64,000 bases of DNA from Glebionis coronaria (lineage: Eukaryota; Streptophyta; Magnoliopsida; Asterales; Asteraceae). The stretch lies in contig CM046876.1 of assembly GCA_025667525.1 (NCBI GenBank), forward strand, positions 77,967,235-78,031,234. Reading direction: 5' to 3'. Below the pieces are notes generated by a model that worked only from the letters and a program-made list of their open reading frames with translations, was not told the DNA's origin and made no database searches. Positions within the stretch are counted from its first letter, which is position 1. The number at the start of each line of letters is the position of its first letter. This document shows, piece by piece, positions 32,841 to 45,700 of this stretch. The translations under genes and the position numbers were made by a program.

Positions 32841-33155
32841 TAATTGTTTTTCAAAACATTGAACACAATTTTTCGAGAATTTCTCAAAAGGTTTTTCTAA
32901 ATCTTTCAAAATTGTGTGTTCAAAAACGTTTTGATAAAACGAGCATGTCTTCTGGTATCGATAATATTTACGAACCTAGAAATGTCATTCAATAATGACA
33001 CGGGGTTGTAAATAAAGTTCGAGCAGAAGTTTAAAAGATTTAAAACATGCTCCATATGGTTTGCTATTATTTCAGATAGCAACCCGCTTTTCATAATCGA
33101 GTCAAGCATTTCACCGGAAAGCTTTGACTCTACAACGAGAATTAATTTTCTCGGG
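32841..33155 (+). repeat. Further hairpins following the array
   Basis: TTGAACACAATTTT pairs with AAAATTGTGTGTTCAA (32859-32922). GAGCATGT pairs with ACATGCTC at long range (32941-33052), enclosing TGTCAT..ATGACA (32983-33000). GGTTTGCTAT..ATAGCAACC is a new HP-D with loop ..TTTCAG (33058-33085). GAGTCAAGC..GCTTTGACTC spans 33099-33130, and an HP-B copy CGAGAA..TTCTCG lies at 33136-33153. Confidence 0.75.
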
Positions 33156-34316
33156 GACGTGACGAGGTGACCATCATTCGTGAACAAGAACCATGTGCTT
33201 CTTTCATATGCTGTTCTCCATTATTCAGGTCCAACCTCGTACATTGCTAATCTTGTGAATTCATTATTATATCTGATCTTTGCACGTAATAAATACCTTA
33301 CACTTGTGTTTAAAAGGTATTTAATTTACGTTTCAAGTACACCCTCATTCATTTGAGGGGGAGCTTGTTAAAATCATGAAGATAATTGGATTTGCATTTT
33401 TCTTCCCAAATTTTCTTAAAATACTATTAAATCAATTGATATTAAAAACATCGATTGGGTTAATATTTTTAATATGGGGGAGAAAATGTGATTTAATATG
33501 GGATATGATCAATCACAAATGGTTTGACTTAACGTGTTTTCTCATCCCGACATGTGCGAAATGTTTTCGAATATCGTAGCATATGTTAAGGGGGAGCAAA
33601 ATGGATTTGCACTTCAAAATGGATTTCATGGTGATTTATACTTACCCGCAACCCATTTATTTCACGACGATGAAGATTGTGGTGACATAAGGATGGTAGG
33701 ATAGGTTAAAGTCCAATGATTTCTCTAGAACCGGAGGAATCTTCCCAAGGACATTCCATAGCTAGAAATAGTAGTCCTTAGGAAAGATGGAGAAAGATTG
33801 TGAACGTAGCTGAATGCCGACCAAGTACTTAAGTTAGCACTGGAACAATCACAACAAGGTGCTAGTTATGACGTATTGGTAAGCATTGAAGGGGTTGAAG
33901 AATGAAAAAGAATTGTAAAGATAAAGGGTGTAAAGAAAGAAGCCCTCCTTACAACCTTATGCAGAAACCGGGTCAATTCATATGCTATTGAGATCATTTT
34001 TGCTAATGATTCTCGGTATTGAAGAAAGACATCATGGACCCAGTGATGCAATGCACAACCCTTCCCAGCTAACTCAAATATCTCTCAAAAGGTATTTGTT
34101 TTAATCACACGGAGATCAACACATTATCTACTGGTTTATTCACTCCGAATAAATTGGTATTGAAAAGGTGGCACTCCTCTCCAGCCTCCGATCACTAAAA
34201 ATCCAAAATGCACGATCGAGTCTAGAGCCATTTGAGATCATCAAATATCTCATTAGGACACACTTTCATATCTACTTGCTTCTTCACACACTGTGAAAAG
34301 TAAGAAAGTTCTTAAG
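33156..34316 (+). other. Element E noncoding 3' region with three GGGGGAG tracts
   Basis: Polypurine-like motifs ttgagggggagctt (33353-33366), aatatgggggagaaaa (33471-33486) and ttaagggggagcaaaa (33586-33601). The remainder has no frame or repeat that I can see. Confidence 0.55.
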
Positions 34317-34716
34317 AGTCCTACGCAAAATCTTCATGATCTTGCCTGAACATCCGAGTAATACGAAAGTATTTACAATGAAGATGGAAATCCTTCTTGA
34401 GCGAATATCAAAAAGCTCATGGTAGGTGACTTGTGCGATTCTTTATGAATCAAACTTGTGATAACTGGAAAGCAACAGCTGTTTAATTCTTAAATGAATT
34501 TAAACACGTTCCAGGCCTCTACGCAATATCTTAGTGATCTTGCCAGAACATTCAGAGTAATACTATTAAGTATTTACAGTGACGAATGGAAATCCTTCTA
34601 GTGTTAACATCAAACAGCACTTGGTAGGTAACTTGCAAGATTCTTTATGAATCAAGCTAGTGACAACTGGAAAGCAACGATGGTGCGGTTCTTAATTGAA
34701 TTTCACTTGTTCCAGG
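34317..34716 (+). repeat. Tandem duplication of about 200 bp
   Basis: 34317-34515 and 34516-34716 share ctacgcaa.atctt..gatcttgcc, gtatttaca, atggaaatccttct, ggtagg, gattctttatgaatcaa, aactggaaagcaac and end in gttccagg. About 75 percent alike by eye. Confidence 0.75.
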
Positions 34717-35323
34717 AACATGAATTGACGGCTTCAAATCATGCGGATAATATTATCCAAATGATTCACTCTTTACGTTCGCAGTCAGCTTTGGACGGTC
34801 GAGTAAAGAGAACGGGTTTACCCGCGAAATCTTGTCAAGGAGGTTCTTTATTGAAACTACCTGCCACAAGTACGATATTTAATATCGTCCAACGGTCTTC
34901 ATCGACCGGAGGTAAAATGCTACCGAATTAGAATGAAATGTTCAAGGCCATTTCATCCGTGTATATGGTTTGTTGCTAACTGTCTTATGCAGCGTAACAA
35001 GAAGGTGGCATTGCGGTGTATAATCCAGAAGAAGTCGTCACCACATGCTTATACTACATACATTTAGTACTTCAACAAATTCAAGAAAGTCTGAAGGTCA
35101 AGTCTTCCGCTGTATCAAACTCTGAAGCTTTCAAGAATTTAAAGATATAAGTATGTGGAACATGAAGTCACAAAGAGGCAAATTTCACAAGTGATGAATG
35201 CACAAGGTCAAGGCAAGGAAACATGCTCAAGACTAAAGTCAAAGATCACATCAAGCATATTCACAAGAACAAGATCGAAGACTCAAGCATAGTATGCTAG
35301 GTTTAAGATTTTGTAAAATGGTG
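34717..35323 (+). other. Element E noncoding 3' region
   Basis: No credible frame; short open stretches only. Confidence 0.5.
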
Positions 35324-35400
35324 TGACCTCCCTTAGGGGGAGATTGTTGGAAATGTGTTTTCCCAAAGAAAGTCTCGGTCACATCATTATTAGCATTGAT
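35324..35400 (+). repeat. Internal copy of the polypurine tract plus LTR start
   Basis: gacctcccttagggggagat followed by tgttggaaatgtgtttt repeats the junction at 35441-35475 about 115 bp upstream of it. The U3-like part is diverged after 20 bases. Confidence 0.7.
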
Positions 35401-35446
35401 CACGAGCTATAGAATATTTAGAACTTTGTAACTTGGAGCGACCTCC

Positions 35447-35459
35447 CTTAGGGGGAGAT
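35447..35459 (+). promoter_or_regulatory. Element E polypurine tract
   Basis: cttagggggagat directly before the 3' LTR. Confidence 0.8.
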
Positions 35460-35781
35460 TGTTGGAAATACGTTTTACGTATTTATGAAGGATCGGTCGC
35501 TCCAACGACATTTATGTAATAGGCTCGTGATTCACTTTGTAAGTATATAGTCCATATAGCCCACATGTAGGGTGGGCTATATATATATACCCCTCCTAGC
35601 ATGTTAGGAGGGGGTTGGTCATTCATTTTACACTTAATCATTTAATCTAATCACTTTCTCTCTCTACTTATCTTCCCTCTCCTTTCTCTCTCTACACCTA
35701 ATTTCCATCTTCCCCATCTCTTCCACCAAATCCATAGATCCAATCCTTAATTACCAAATCCTTAGAATACGTAGGCCTTCA
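35460..35781 (+). repeat. Element E 3' LTR
   Basis: Partner of 27135-27455. Differences cluster at 35508-35550 and in the last 80 bases, while the two hairpins around the TATA box are unchanged apart from an extra TA in the TATA run. Confidence 0.92.
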
Positions 35782-37680
35782 CTCACGCTCCATGTTGCCA
35801 ATATCTTCTTCATCAGACTCTCTTTGATCAACATGAACTTCTTCAAGGATATTGGAAGGTCCACCTTGTTCAAAATTAGAAGAGAAAAGATGCCCATAAG
35901 TGTTGTCAACGTCTGAATCTTGGTTGTCAGCGTCTGGGCTAACAACGCTTGAAATGTTGTTGTCAACATCTGAGCCATCAACGTCTGAATTGGTCTTATC
36001 AGCGCTAGATTTGCCTTTGTCAGCGCCTGAAGGACCATGCATGTTTGTATCTGGTGGTATTTGGACACCACCATTATCTTGTCCAGCAGCAGCAGCAGCA
36101 AAAGCATCTGTCCAAATGGGAATTGTGACATATTCTAAGGTAGGAGATGCCTTTTCTGCTTGTGATCCAACCTTCTCATGAACCTGTGTACCTGAAACAT
36201 TAACAAGTTGTTCCTCCACAACATTTGAAGTTACCTTCACAATGTCTGGATTAGTGACAGGCATATAATTTAAAGTTCTAGATAAAGGTTCCAAATCAAA
36301 CAACCAATTAGGACCACTCTCAGGATCACTAGGTTTACTCTCTAAGAACCTAACATGTACTCTCTCAACTATACGTTTGTCCTCTTTAAGATAAACCCTA
36401 TAACCCTTGCTCTGGACTGAATAACCCATGAAATAGCCCTTATCACCTTTTGCACTAAATTTCCCTAAGGCATCACTAGTATCCAATACTACTACATGAC
36501 AACCAAAAGGTCTGAGAAAACCAATATTAGGTTTTCTTCCCCAAAGTAACTCATAAGGTGTTTTGTTTTGAATTTTGTTAACCAATGCTCTATTTTGCAC
36601 ATAGCATGCTGTATTAACAGCCTCAACCCAAAAGGCTATTGGAAAGTGAGCATCAGCCAACATTGTTCTGGCTGCTTCAATTAGGGTTCTATTTTTCCTC
36701 TCAGCAACCCCATTTTGTTGTGGGGTTCTAGCAATACTGAATTGCCTTGTAATTCCTTTCCTGGCACAGAAATCATCTAGCTTCTTGTTCCTAAATTCCC
36801 CACCATTATCACTCCTAAGCATTTTAACCTCATTGCCAGACCTTTTCTCAATCTGAGTGATAAAATCAATAAGAACATCAGCTGTGTCACTCTTCATAGC
36901 TAGAAAGAATGTCCAAGTAAATCTAGAGTAGTCATCTGTGACAACAAAGCAATATGACTTACCATTCAAACTTTCTATATTTGTTGGACCAAAGAGGTCC
37001 ATGTGAAGCATGTGAAGAGGTCTGGAACTAGTATGCACCTGTTTGGACTTGAATGAGACCTTGTGTTGCTTGCCTTTAAGACATGCAACACAAGAGTGGT
37101 CATTGTGGAAGGCCTTCTCAGGCAAACCATCAACTAAACCAAGCCTCACAAGTCTATTTATATTTTTAAAATTTATGTGCCCTAGTCTCCTGTGCCACAA
37201 ATTACTCTCATCTACTGAGGCATTAGCATAAAAACAAGACATATTTGTATTCATTTTAATCCCATTTAAATTCACATTATATATGTCCTTATGCCTAGGT
37301 GTTCTATACTCAATATATTTCTCATCAGGGATCTTAAAATCCTTGCTTAACACCAAACACTCAGTATCAGTAAAAAGAACCTTATTTTTGTTATCACAAA
37401 CTTGTGATACACTAAACAGATTATAATCCAGTTCTTTTACCAGGAAGACGTTCTCAAAACGCAGATTATTGGTGAGAAGGGTTCCTTTGCCTGTGATAGT
37501 CCCATATCCACCTCCAAAGTATACCTTATCACCATCTTTAATAGGGGTGAAATTCGTCAGATAGTCTTCATTTCCTGTCATGTGCCTTGAGCATCCACTA
37601 TCCCAATATCCATAATCATTGATCTGTCTTTGAATGCCCTCCACATAAAGAAAACAAATTAGTTTTCTTTGGGAACCCAA
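35782..37680 (-). CDS. Element D protease and integrase
   Basis: The frame contains the copia aspartic protease start WDSGCSRHMTG (residues about 26-36), then the GAG-pre-integrase zinc site (LWHRRLGH, residues 161-168; C-x2-C at 197/200). The integrase core follows with HMDLFGP (Asp 228), RSDNGGEF (Asp 291) and QNGVAERKNRTLIE (Glu 327), a D-D-35-E spacing. A conserved GCHVVVLD-containing tail and a low-complexity Ser/Asp/Val linker rich in SADK/DVD repeats come last. It runs in frame into the RT part at 27129 after removal of element E. It enters from the gag side through a one-base frameshift near 37660-37680. Confidence 0.92.
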
Positions 37681-38754
37681 GTCTTAAAAGACTTGGATTC
37701 ATCTGGTTGTTCAATAAGAACAGACTTAGTTCTCACAACAACCCTATTCTCATCCTTTTTAGGATGAAATACCCAGTTAACCCCAATTGGTTTTGTAATG
37801 ACCTTTGAAATGTAATTAAATCTATTGCAAGTCATTGAAATCGCATTATCATTAGGGTTTTGATCTTTCTTGGGTCTCCAGGTTAAGCTTGAATAAGCTT
37901 TAGACCCCTTACCTTGTGGCTGCAAATATTTAGGTCTGGTCACGTTTCTGTCAGCGTTAAATTTTGTCCTGTCAACGCTGAAATTACCCTTGTCAGCGTT
38001 GAACCTAGGGTTTGCTACAGGAACCCATTGCCTATTTGACCAGGTGTTTGTCTTTTGAAATGGTCTTTGTCCATGAGTGTTAGACCTTCTAGAAAAGAAT
38101 GGGGCAGGTCTAATCACTTGTGGACTTTGTTGCACACAAGGTTTGGGTCTGACAACGTTTGACTTTCTAACAACGTTGACTTTCTTCCTATCAGCGCTGA
38201 AATTGTTCCTATCAGCGCTGGCTTTGGGAGCGTTGACACACTTGTATGCCAAATGTGAAAAGCTACCACAAGTGTAACAGGCTTTCTTAGACACAACCTT
38301 AGGTCTAGTAGAGAAGAAACCTGTTCCATGATTGCTAACTTGGCTCTTGGGTGACCTATTATTCCTATACATCTCTGCATATTTAATGGTAGGTCTTCTA
38401 ACAGTGTTTGAGCCTAGGTCAACAGGTTTACCAGTGATTGGGTTAGTAACCTTAATGGGTGGATATTCATTGGGACTTTCACATAGCAAACCTCCCTTAA
38501 CAAATAAAGTAGGGTTAGCTTTCTTCCACTCATTTAGGTCAGTCAGTTTTTGTTGATACTCTTCCACTGGAGTGACAACTCTTGGTGGAGGAATGAATTC
38601 CTCCTCTTGGCATTCTGGTATACCAGTCCAAGACAAGTCCTTTCTAAGGACACCATAGAAGTCACCAGCTGGTGGTGGAACCAGAGAGTAATCATTCATC
38701 CCAATCCCAGTCATGTCCTTAGGATCCCTTTGTTTAGCTACACAGTCTCCTAGG
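37659..38754 (-). CDS. Element D gag-pol linker with second zinc knuckle
   Basis: Continues the gag frame in phase once element F is removed (51218 to 38754). It has a CCHC knuckle CYTCGSFSHLAYKC, repeated N/S-A/V-D-R/K peptides (for example FSADRKK, FNADRN) encoded by the GCGYTGACA-type repeats, and basic stretches suited to RNA binding. It stops at 37659 (..WVPKEN) while the next domain continues in another frame, so one base has been gained or lost here. In relatives this is one polyprotein. Confidence 0.85.
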
Positions 38755-38759
38755 GTTTG

Positions 38760-41700
38760 TGTGAGAACCCGTATTTTTCCAGCATTATTTTATTCTTTTT
38801 ATTAATGCTTTTTGAATTTTCCAACGTATTACGTTTTCTTGAATACTTTATATGTAAATCCTGAGATTTTTAAATTATACTTTTAAGTATTATTTTGTTC
38901 ATTGACAATGTTTCATATGGAATTAAAAAAATTTTATTTTATTTTTCCATATTTAATTTAAATCAAAGTTTTTGCTTTAAAATCACCTGCGTGCGTTTTA
39001 CGAGTTTTTTTAAAATCAATGTACAAAGAGAATTCCTAGTGATTGTGATACCGACGGATGCCCAAAATATTACGTTTATTTATCGATTGTTTCGATAATT
39101 AATATTTTCGACGATTTCATTTTAATTACGTATTAAGTCGTGTCGAGAAATCATATAATCATTTTTATGATGCATTGTAACTTTTGAAAAGTATTTTTTT
39201 ACGAAACCCGAGCCCCGTAAATATTTTCAATATTTACCAATAACCATTTTCTACCCTTTAAAACTATTAATTGTTTTTAAGTCCACAAGTTTCAAAATTG
39301 GCAACTTAGGCCCCTCCACTTAACTAGCACTATATAAACAAATTTTACTTCCACCAAACACATACACTAGCTAAAAAAACACAATCTCCTCCCCACCCTC
39401 CAATGTTGCCGCCACTTCACCACCATAAACCACCACCATCCATCTTGTTTTAACAAAATTTAAACAAAGACCACCTCCTAAAATCTTATGGTGATTCCAT
39501 TGATACTAAATTCACCCACATGCATCAAGATTTCAAGAACTTTTGATTTTATGATTGTATGATGTTGTAATCATCTTGCATATGTTATATTTGGTAAGAT
39601 TATCATGTTTTGATCCTTAAAAGTCTTGTTTTTAATCTTTGAGATTTTTCATACAAGTGTTTTTAGGAGTGTTTGGTTGATGGGTATGATAGTATAGTGA
39701 TCCTAGGGGTATGGGAATGATTGGTTTTGAGTGAAAAATAGATTTGTCATGTTTTCTAAAAAGCTAATTTGGGACAGCAGCCTTAAACAGTATGTTTCGT
39801 GGGTTTAAGGTCTGTGAAAGACTGAGATTATTTGAAATTGTTGTAGAGTTTTCCGAGACGGTCGTTTTGGTATAAGATAGAGCTTCTAAGTCATTATGAG
39901 TCAAAAGTTATGCTAGTTTTAGTTTTCATGTACCGGGAGACGCAAGTCGGCACAATCCGAAATTGTGGCTGATTTTGGGTCGACTCTCGGGGACTTTAGG
40001 CTGGGTTAGATAGTTGATACTACTGATTTTCAAAGTTTACAAACTGAGTTTGATGAGTCTAGTAGTGGTTTCAAAAGACGGATTGTCGGGTTAGTACTTT
40101 TAAAGTGGTCCAAACGGTTTTACAAAACAAGTGTACAAATCTGTCCTAAAATTTGGAGTCGAGTAAAGCGTCGAGCTGATGGATTTTAAAGTGTGAACTT
40201 TGGCTCAAATTTTGGTGAGGTCTTATACAGGTTATAAGTGACCTTGACACCAATTTTCATGTAAAACGGACAAGTCTAAATAGGGTAGATCGGTGTGTAC
40301 ATTCGGGGTGTACTTGCTGATTTTTATTTTGGACACGTAGTTCAATGCTTGTGTTGCGTGAGTTTGAGTGTTCACCATCGGACATGGTGACTTACTCAAG
40401 TGCTTAGTCATTATATAAATGACTTAGCTACTGGTCCAAATAAGGGTAAAGGATAGTTTGACTTGCGTTGACTTGGCTTCGTATGACGAGTCATTTTCAA
40501 GTGTTCAAGTGTTTTAACGAGTAACGTTGGATAAATGGGTAGTATGAATTCATTTGGTTCGTGTCAATGGTTTTGAAACGTATATACTTTGAAAAAATTT
40601 GAGTCATGTTATATTTGGTATATATATCGATATTGAGTTCGAGTCTTAACGCGCGCCTTATTGTGATAGGTTGCGGTTTTCGTGTTTTGCCCGGGCATCC
40701 ATATCGTCGGTGATCATCTCACTACATTGTTTCTACTCAATTGCTGAGTACCGTGATTGACTTAACACGTGGCTTAGGGCCACGAAATTTCTAAGGATCA
40801 AGGAGGAGGAATTGTTTAATTTGCGTGTTTGAATTAATTCCTACTTGTTATGAAGGTATAGTCACTCCTACCATTTTAGTTTTGATGTTACTAGTACTTT
40901 GATTCTTTTTATTCATGAATTTTGAATTCCTTGGGTGAAACCCACTGAGATTATAGATACTTAGGGCATATTAGGACTTAGGACACTTGCGTGGCGATTT
41001 GGTATAGCCTAAGTGTTGCTTGATTGAGGTTAGGTAGCTAAATGGAGTTGTTTTTGTAGTATGGAAATCACCACAGAAACAAACAGGTCATGGCAAAATT
41101 TTCTTAAACATATGACCTTGTTTTTATTTGAAAAATGGATACCCACTGATGTGATTAGTATGTGTTGAATTGGATGGAAACGGGAAGTGTCCGGATGAGT
41201 CCGAAACGGTCGTTTTACTAAACTAGGTCAAATCTGAATGTTATGCTTAAAACGTGGGTAAATTGACTTGGGTAAAAAGGACTAATTTATGATTTTATGA
41301 CTTTTTACAGTAGCTACAAATATAATAAAACTTCTCTTTTTGGTTTCGTGTCAAAATCTTTTACCGATTGGGATTTATGCTTAATCTACCGTAAGGTACG
41401 AAAGACGTTTACAACTTTCTGTTTTGATAGTCTGTCACTAAAAGTGCATTTCCCGTTGATTGAAAATAGTTCTAGGGCTGTTCTTTCCCAACTTTTAAAG
41501 GTAAGAGAAATACCTATACATGTCAAGAAATTTCACCTCCTGTACTATTATATATTTTTAGATATGACCAAATCTTCACAGCCTTTTTCAGAAAACTAAA
41601 TGCAGTCCCTTGTTTTGGTTTTTCAAACAGAGTATTAAACGTGTTCGGAACCCACACATAAATGCTTGGACCATCATACAAGGTTGATATTAGGTTATTA

Positions 41701-42763
41701 CAGTAGGTTCAAGGTGTTGGGTCAAAATTTTAACTTAAGCTTAGGTCTCGCCATCGCACGCAAGTTACCTAGTCATACTATGTCCCACCACTTCTAAAAC
41801 GTTATTGCTTCATTGAACGCATCCTTATTACGCGTCACCATTGCATAGGTCCGTGAAGACTTATTTTTGCTCAGCCCCTTTTACCTTGTGATTACATACT
41901 AAAGGTGAGTTCATAGCCCCTTTTTACTTGAACAATGTTTCTAAATGCGGGGTGAGATTTTACATGGTGGAACACACCCATTTAAAACTGTATACTATCC
42001 AGAACTTGTATGCTATTCAGACTTGTATGCTTTCCAACAGTTTTCATTGATATTATTGCTTATAGTTAATAGCCTTAAGTTTCCTCTCTTGATCATGAAC
42101 CGTTAATTGTCCCGTATGCTTTGCGCTAAGCGCGAATGTTATGGGTGGATCCATCGGGATTGACAATCCCCGTCCCGATTACCTTGACGCACTTACATTT
42201 GTTTATACTTGAGTATTTAGGCTGAATACTCCCTAGAGGAACTTACTTTGAGTTAAGCTTCGGTTCATGAACTAAAACAGCAATAATATTGGTTTCAGAC
42301 TATGGTTAATGATCATAACCATTTTCTCTATTTACTTGTTTCACAAATGAATGCTTGTGTTCCACACCTTTATTGCTAAACCTATGAATTTCACTCAACT
42401 TTGTGTTGACGATTTTACATGTTTAATCTCAGGTATTATTACTTAGCTTTGCTGGGATGGGAGCCCGCAGGATATTATCGCAGCTTGGAGATTTCTGTGA
42501 TGCTTTTAAAAGACTGGTTTTAGTATAAACTGTCAGAAATTTATTATATCTTTTGGGCAACTTTATGTTATAAATCATGATGAAATAATATATCTTTCCG
42601 CATATAAAACTCTAGGACCTATGTTTAAAACTCTGATCATTTATGATATGATATATATGCTTTTATTACGTCAGCTTTGTGTTGTAATTCATTGTTTCTT
42701 GTACTATGACGTGTTACCCCCTCGTTGCCTAGTTGTTCCATGTCAGATTTTGGGGGTCTCACA
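38760..42763 (+). repeat. Element F 5' LTR
   Basis: 4004 bp. Includes a 100-codon open frame (41297-41599) also present in the other LTR, with no recognisable domain. Confidence 0.92.
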
Positions 42764-42766
42764 GAT

Positions 42767-42778
42767 TGGTATCAGAGC
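42767..42778 (+). promoter_or_regulatory. Element F primer-binding site
   Basis: TGGTATCAGAGC, exact initiator-Met-tRNA type, three bases after the LTR. Confidence 0.88.
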
Positions 42779-45700
42779 GATGGTTATAGGGAACTGAGTT
42801 ATTTTTCAAAAACCTAGTCTATAACCGAAAGTTCAAATATTTCATGTTTTAAGTGTCAATCACAGAATCTGCCAATGTTGTTCGATATCTACGCGGGTAA
42901 CTCTCTAATCCTTATTACTTACGTTTAATTATCGTTATAGTATTTCATCTCTTGATTACATGTTGAATTATTACGTTACCCTGATGACGATAATTACTGT
43001 GTCTTTTCAAAGCCTTTGTGCTTCATGAACTATCATTGGTTGTTACTTGATTACATATGCTCTTACTGCATATCTTGAATTCTTGTTCTTGTGAACTGAT
43101 CTTGTTACGATGATTTCATATTGTTATGACGTTACATACTTGTATACTGAGCGTGTATGCTGCCGACTTTTCATGCTCATTTTTCTGAGTACTATTGTTA
43201 TTTCATTTATGTGTGATACGACCGACCCCATAGGCTCGTTTGTTTAACCATCTGTTTTTCTCGATTCGCTGTTACATGTTGTGCATACTCTCGAGATACC
43301 ATTGTTCGGGATTAAGAAGTGTTGTTTTCAATGAAACTTCTGATTTTCATTCTACTAACGTACGTGTTGCTCTCATTGTTTATTTACTTTAAAATATCTA
43401 TTTAGATACGCAGATTTTCTTTCCGACCATTCGTTATTGAATGTCTAGTCTATAGAACATTGTGTAGCTCAATGTGTCTCCCATAAAGACTAAAGGACAT
43501 CACGTGAGTTACATATCTCGAAGCATTAGTTGAATCAGTACCTGAATAATATCGTGAGTTTTCATAATCTTGATTTACCTTTACGCCACCGTTTTACACG
43601 ACACTTGTACATGAATTACATCTTATTTCATTGACCATTCTACGTTTCGACTTCGACTTACAACTTCCGTTGTACCTTGAAATCATGATCGTCATTTATT
43701 ATGTGACGATTGTTTGGAATATGATCCTACTTGTATCCTCCCTTTTTCATTAAACCTCCTCGCCTCAGGAGTGTGACTTGTTAATATTTTGTTTCTTTCT
43801 CGGTATGTCTTGTGATTTTGGAAAATCACGCCGTCAGGAGACCTTCCTGCATTGCATCTTGCAGCCGAAGACATGAATGTTAAGCGTCGTTTTTGATTTC
43901 TTAGTTTATCGTTGGTATTCTTGAATCATTTCTGTATCGTGTTTTCTTTACATGATTAGTTATCTAGTTTATTCTCTTTCGTCTTTATGGAATCCACAAG
44001 TCTTGTGCGTACATTAATTTTGAGTTATCATGAAATTTAGACTTGATTTCAAGCTGTGTCGAAAAGTATACTTTGTACACAAACTTTACAGGAAGTTTAA
44101 CAGTGTCGAGAAAATATTTTTATAACTTTAGACATAAAAATATATATATTTCTACATGTTGAGACGTCCGTTTTGGACATAAAATTTGACCAGAAAACTT
44201 TAAAATCGAGAAAGTTACGCTCATTTGAGATTGTGAAATTTAAGAACTTATTTTTGCATAGTTCTAAAATATCGTTTTGCTGACAGATTTAATGCAAGGG
44301 CATTTTCGTCCATTTTTATTCCGTTTCAAGTCTCGGGTAAAACTAGAAAGTTGTTCAAAACATCTTTTTATATCGAATTGCATTAGACTTCGAGTCTTAA
44401 AAATATCATTTAGTGAGTCAATGGGTCAAGTCAAACCCAAAAGTCAAAACTGATAGACTTTAAAAAAAAATAATATATGATTTCAAGCGTTTTTTTTTAG
44501 TTCGTTGAGCTCGTAAAACTTTAATTAATGATATTTTGCAAACTAAAAACAATGATTGCGTTTGAACAAGTATAAAATAGTAAATTTGAGTTCGGTCATA
44601 CATATACATAGATCTTGAACTTTTGAAATTCGGTAACTTCCTAATATAGAAACTTTTCGGAGTGATTGTACTATTTGTTAACTGATACCCTACTTTCTTA
44701 AAAGTATGTTATTGTCAAATTAATCGCGATGTGCACACATACGGATTCCTTTATCCTTTCTTTTATATATGACTTGTTTGTCATTCTACTTTGTCTTTCT
44801 TTGTTTCTATCGTACCACTGATTCGGGCCGAGATTTGAAGATCTTGCTTTCATATCGTTTGTTATCTTCTTGACACGTGTCTCTTGACGATTTCGGTTAA
44901 ACCTCTTGAAACCTTATCACCTTGTAACCATTTTGTTGACTGTCTTGAACCACTCCTTATTTCCCTCTTGTAACCCACTCGCTACTTTATAAACTATTGT
45001 CATGTTACCATATAAACTCAAACTGGTCTTGTTTGCTAATCATTTTACAAAATGTTCCACTTGGACTTTACAAATTACTTGAAGGTTATCTTATAAAATT
45101 AAATTATATTAATTTTACAATGTATTTTCACAACTTGTTCTAATACGGTCTTATAAAGAACCCTTGTAACTATACAAATTGTTGATTTAAACAGTTAGCC
45201 AGAAACTTAGGCGAAAAGTTTCATATGTTATTTTGATTACTGTTTTTACAAATGGCATTATATACATATTTTAAATAATATGACCTGTAATACTGGTTTG
45301 ACGAAGATGAGCATCGCATTGCTAGTCCTAAATTATGCATGGCCTGATCACCTATGCCTAATTTAGAAGGAGCCATGCAAGGCCGAATAGTAGTCGCCCA
45401 AAATATTTGACCAATAATCAACTTTTTAGTTATGTCTCTTAAAAAGTTAGATAAATAAAGTTTAGAAAACTTTTACTTCTTATGCGAGTAACAACAGTTC
45501 GCAACATACACATATGAACCCTTATCTTTTCTTGAACAAAGTACATGCCACAAGCACAGATTTCCTTACTCAGCGATCTTTGCTTTACTTGTTACCTCAT
45601 CATTCTCATGATACAATTTTCGTTACCATTTGCCTAAATTCTTACCATTGATACCAGACTTGAAAGTTTCAGTGTTGTTATGCTTCTATGATCGACCATC

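Larger units (their letters stand above)
27135..35781 (+). mobile_element. Element E: non-autonomous copia-like retrotransposon with hairpin array, 8.6 kb
   Basis: LTRs of 321 and 322 bp (27135-27455, 35460-35781), TGTTGGAAAT..CTTCA, with the duplication ctcac at 27130-27134 and 35782-35786. Plus orientation. Inserted in pol of element D on the opposite strand. Interior: T-rich leader, a 17-bp minisatellite, a C-rich segment, one 733-aa ORF resembling the gag-pol linker of Asteraceae copia elements, a 1-kb multi-hairpin array, repeated GGGGGAG tracts, and a 200-bp duplication. No protease, integrase or RT. Its LTRs differ by about 6 percent, far more than those of its host element D. Confidence 0.9.

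Noticed and set aside
34647..34931. 94-codon plus-strand frame in element E
   Set aside because: Spans the end of the 200-bp duplication and resembles no retroelement domain.
41297..41599. 100-codon frame in both element F LTRs (also 49750-50052)
   Set aside because: Identical only because the LTRs are duplicates; no domain and the frame starts inside noncoding LTR sequence.
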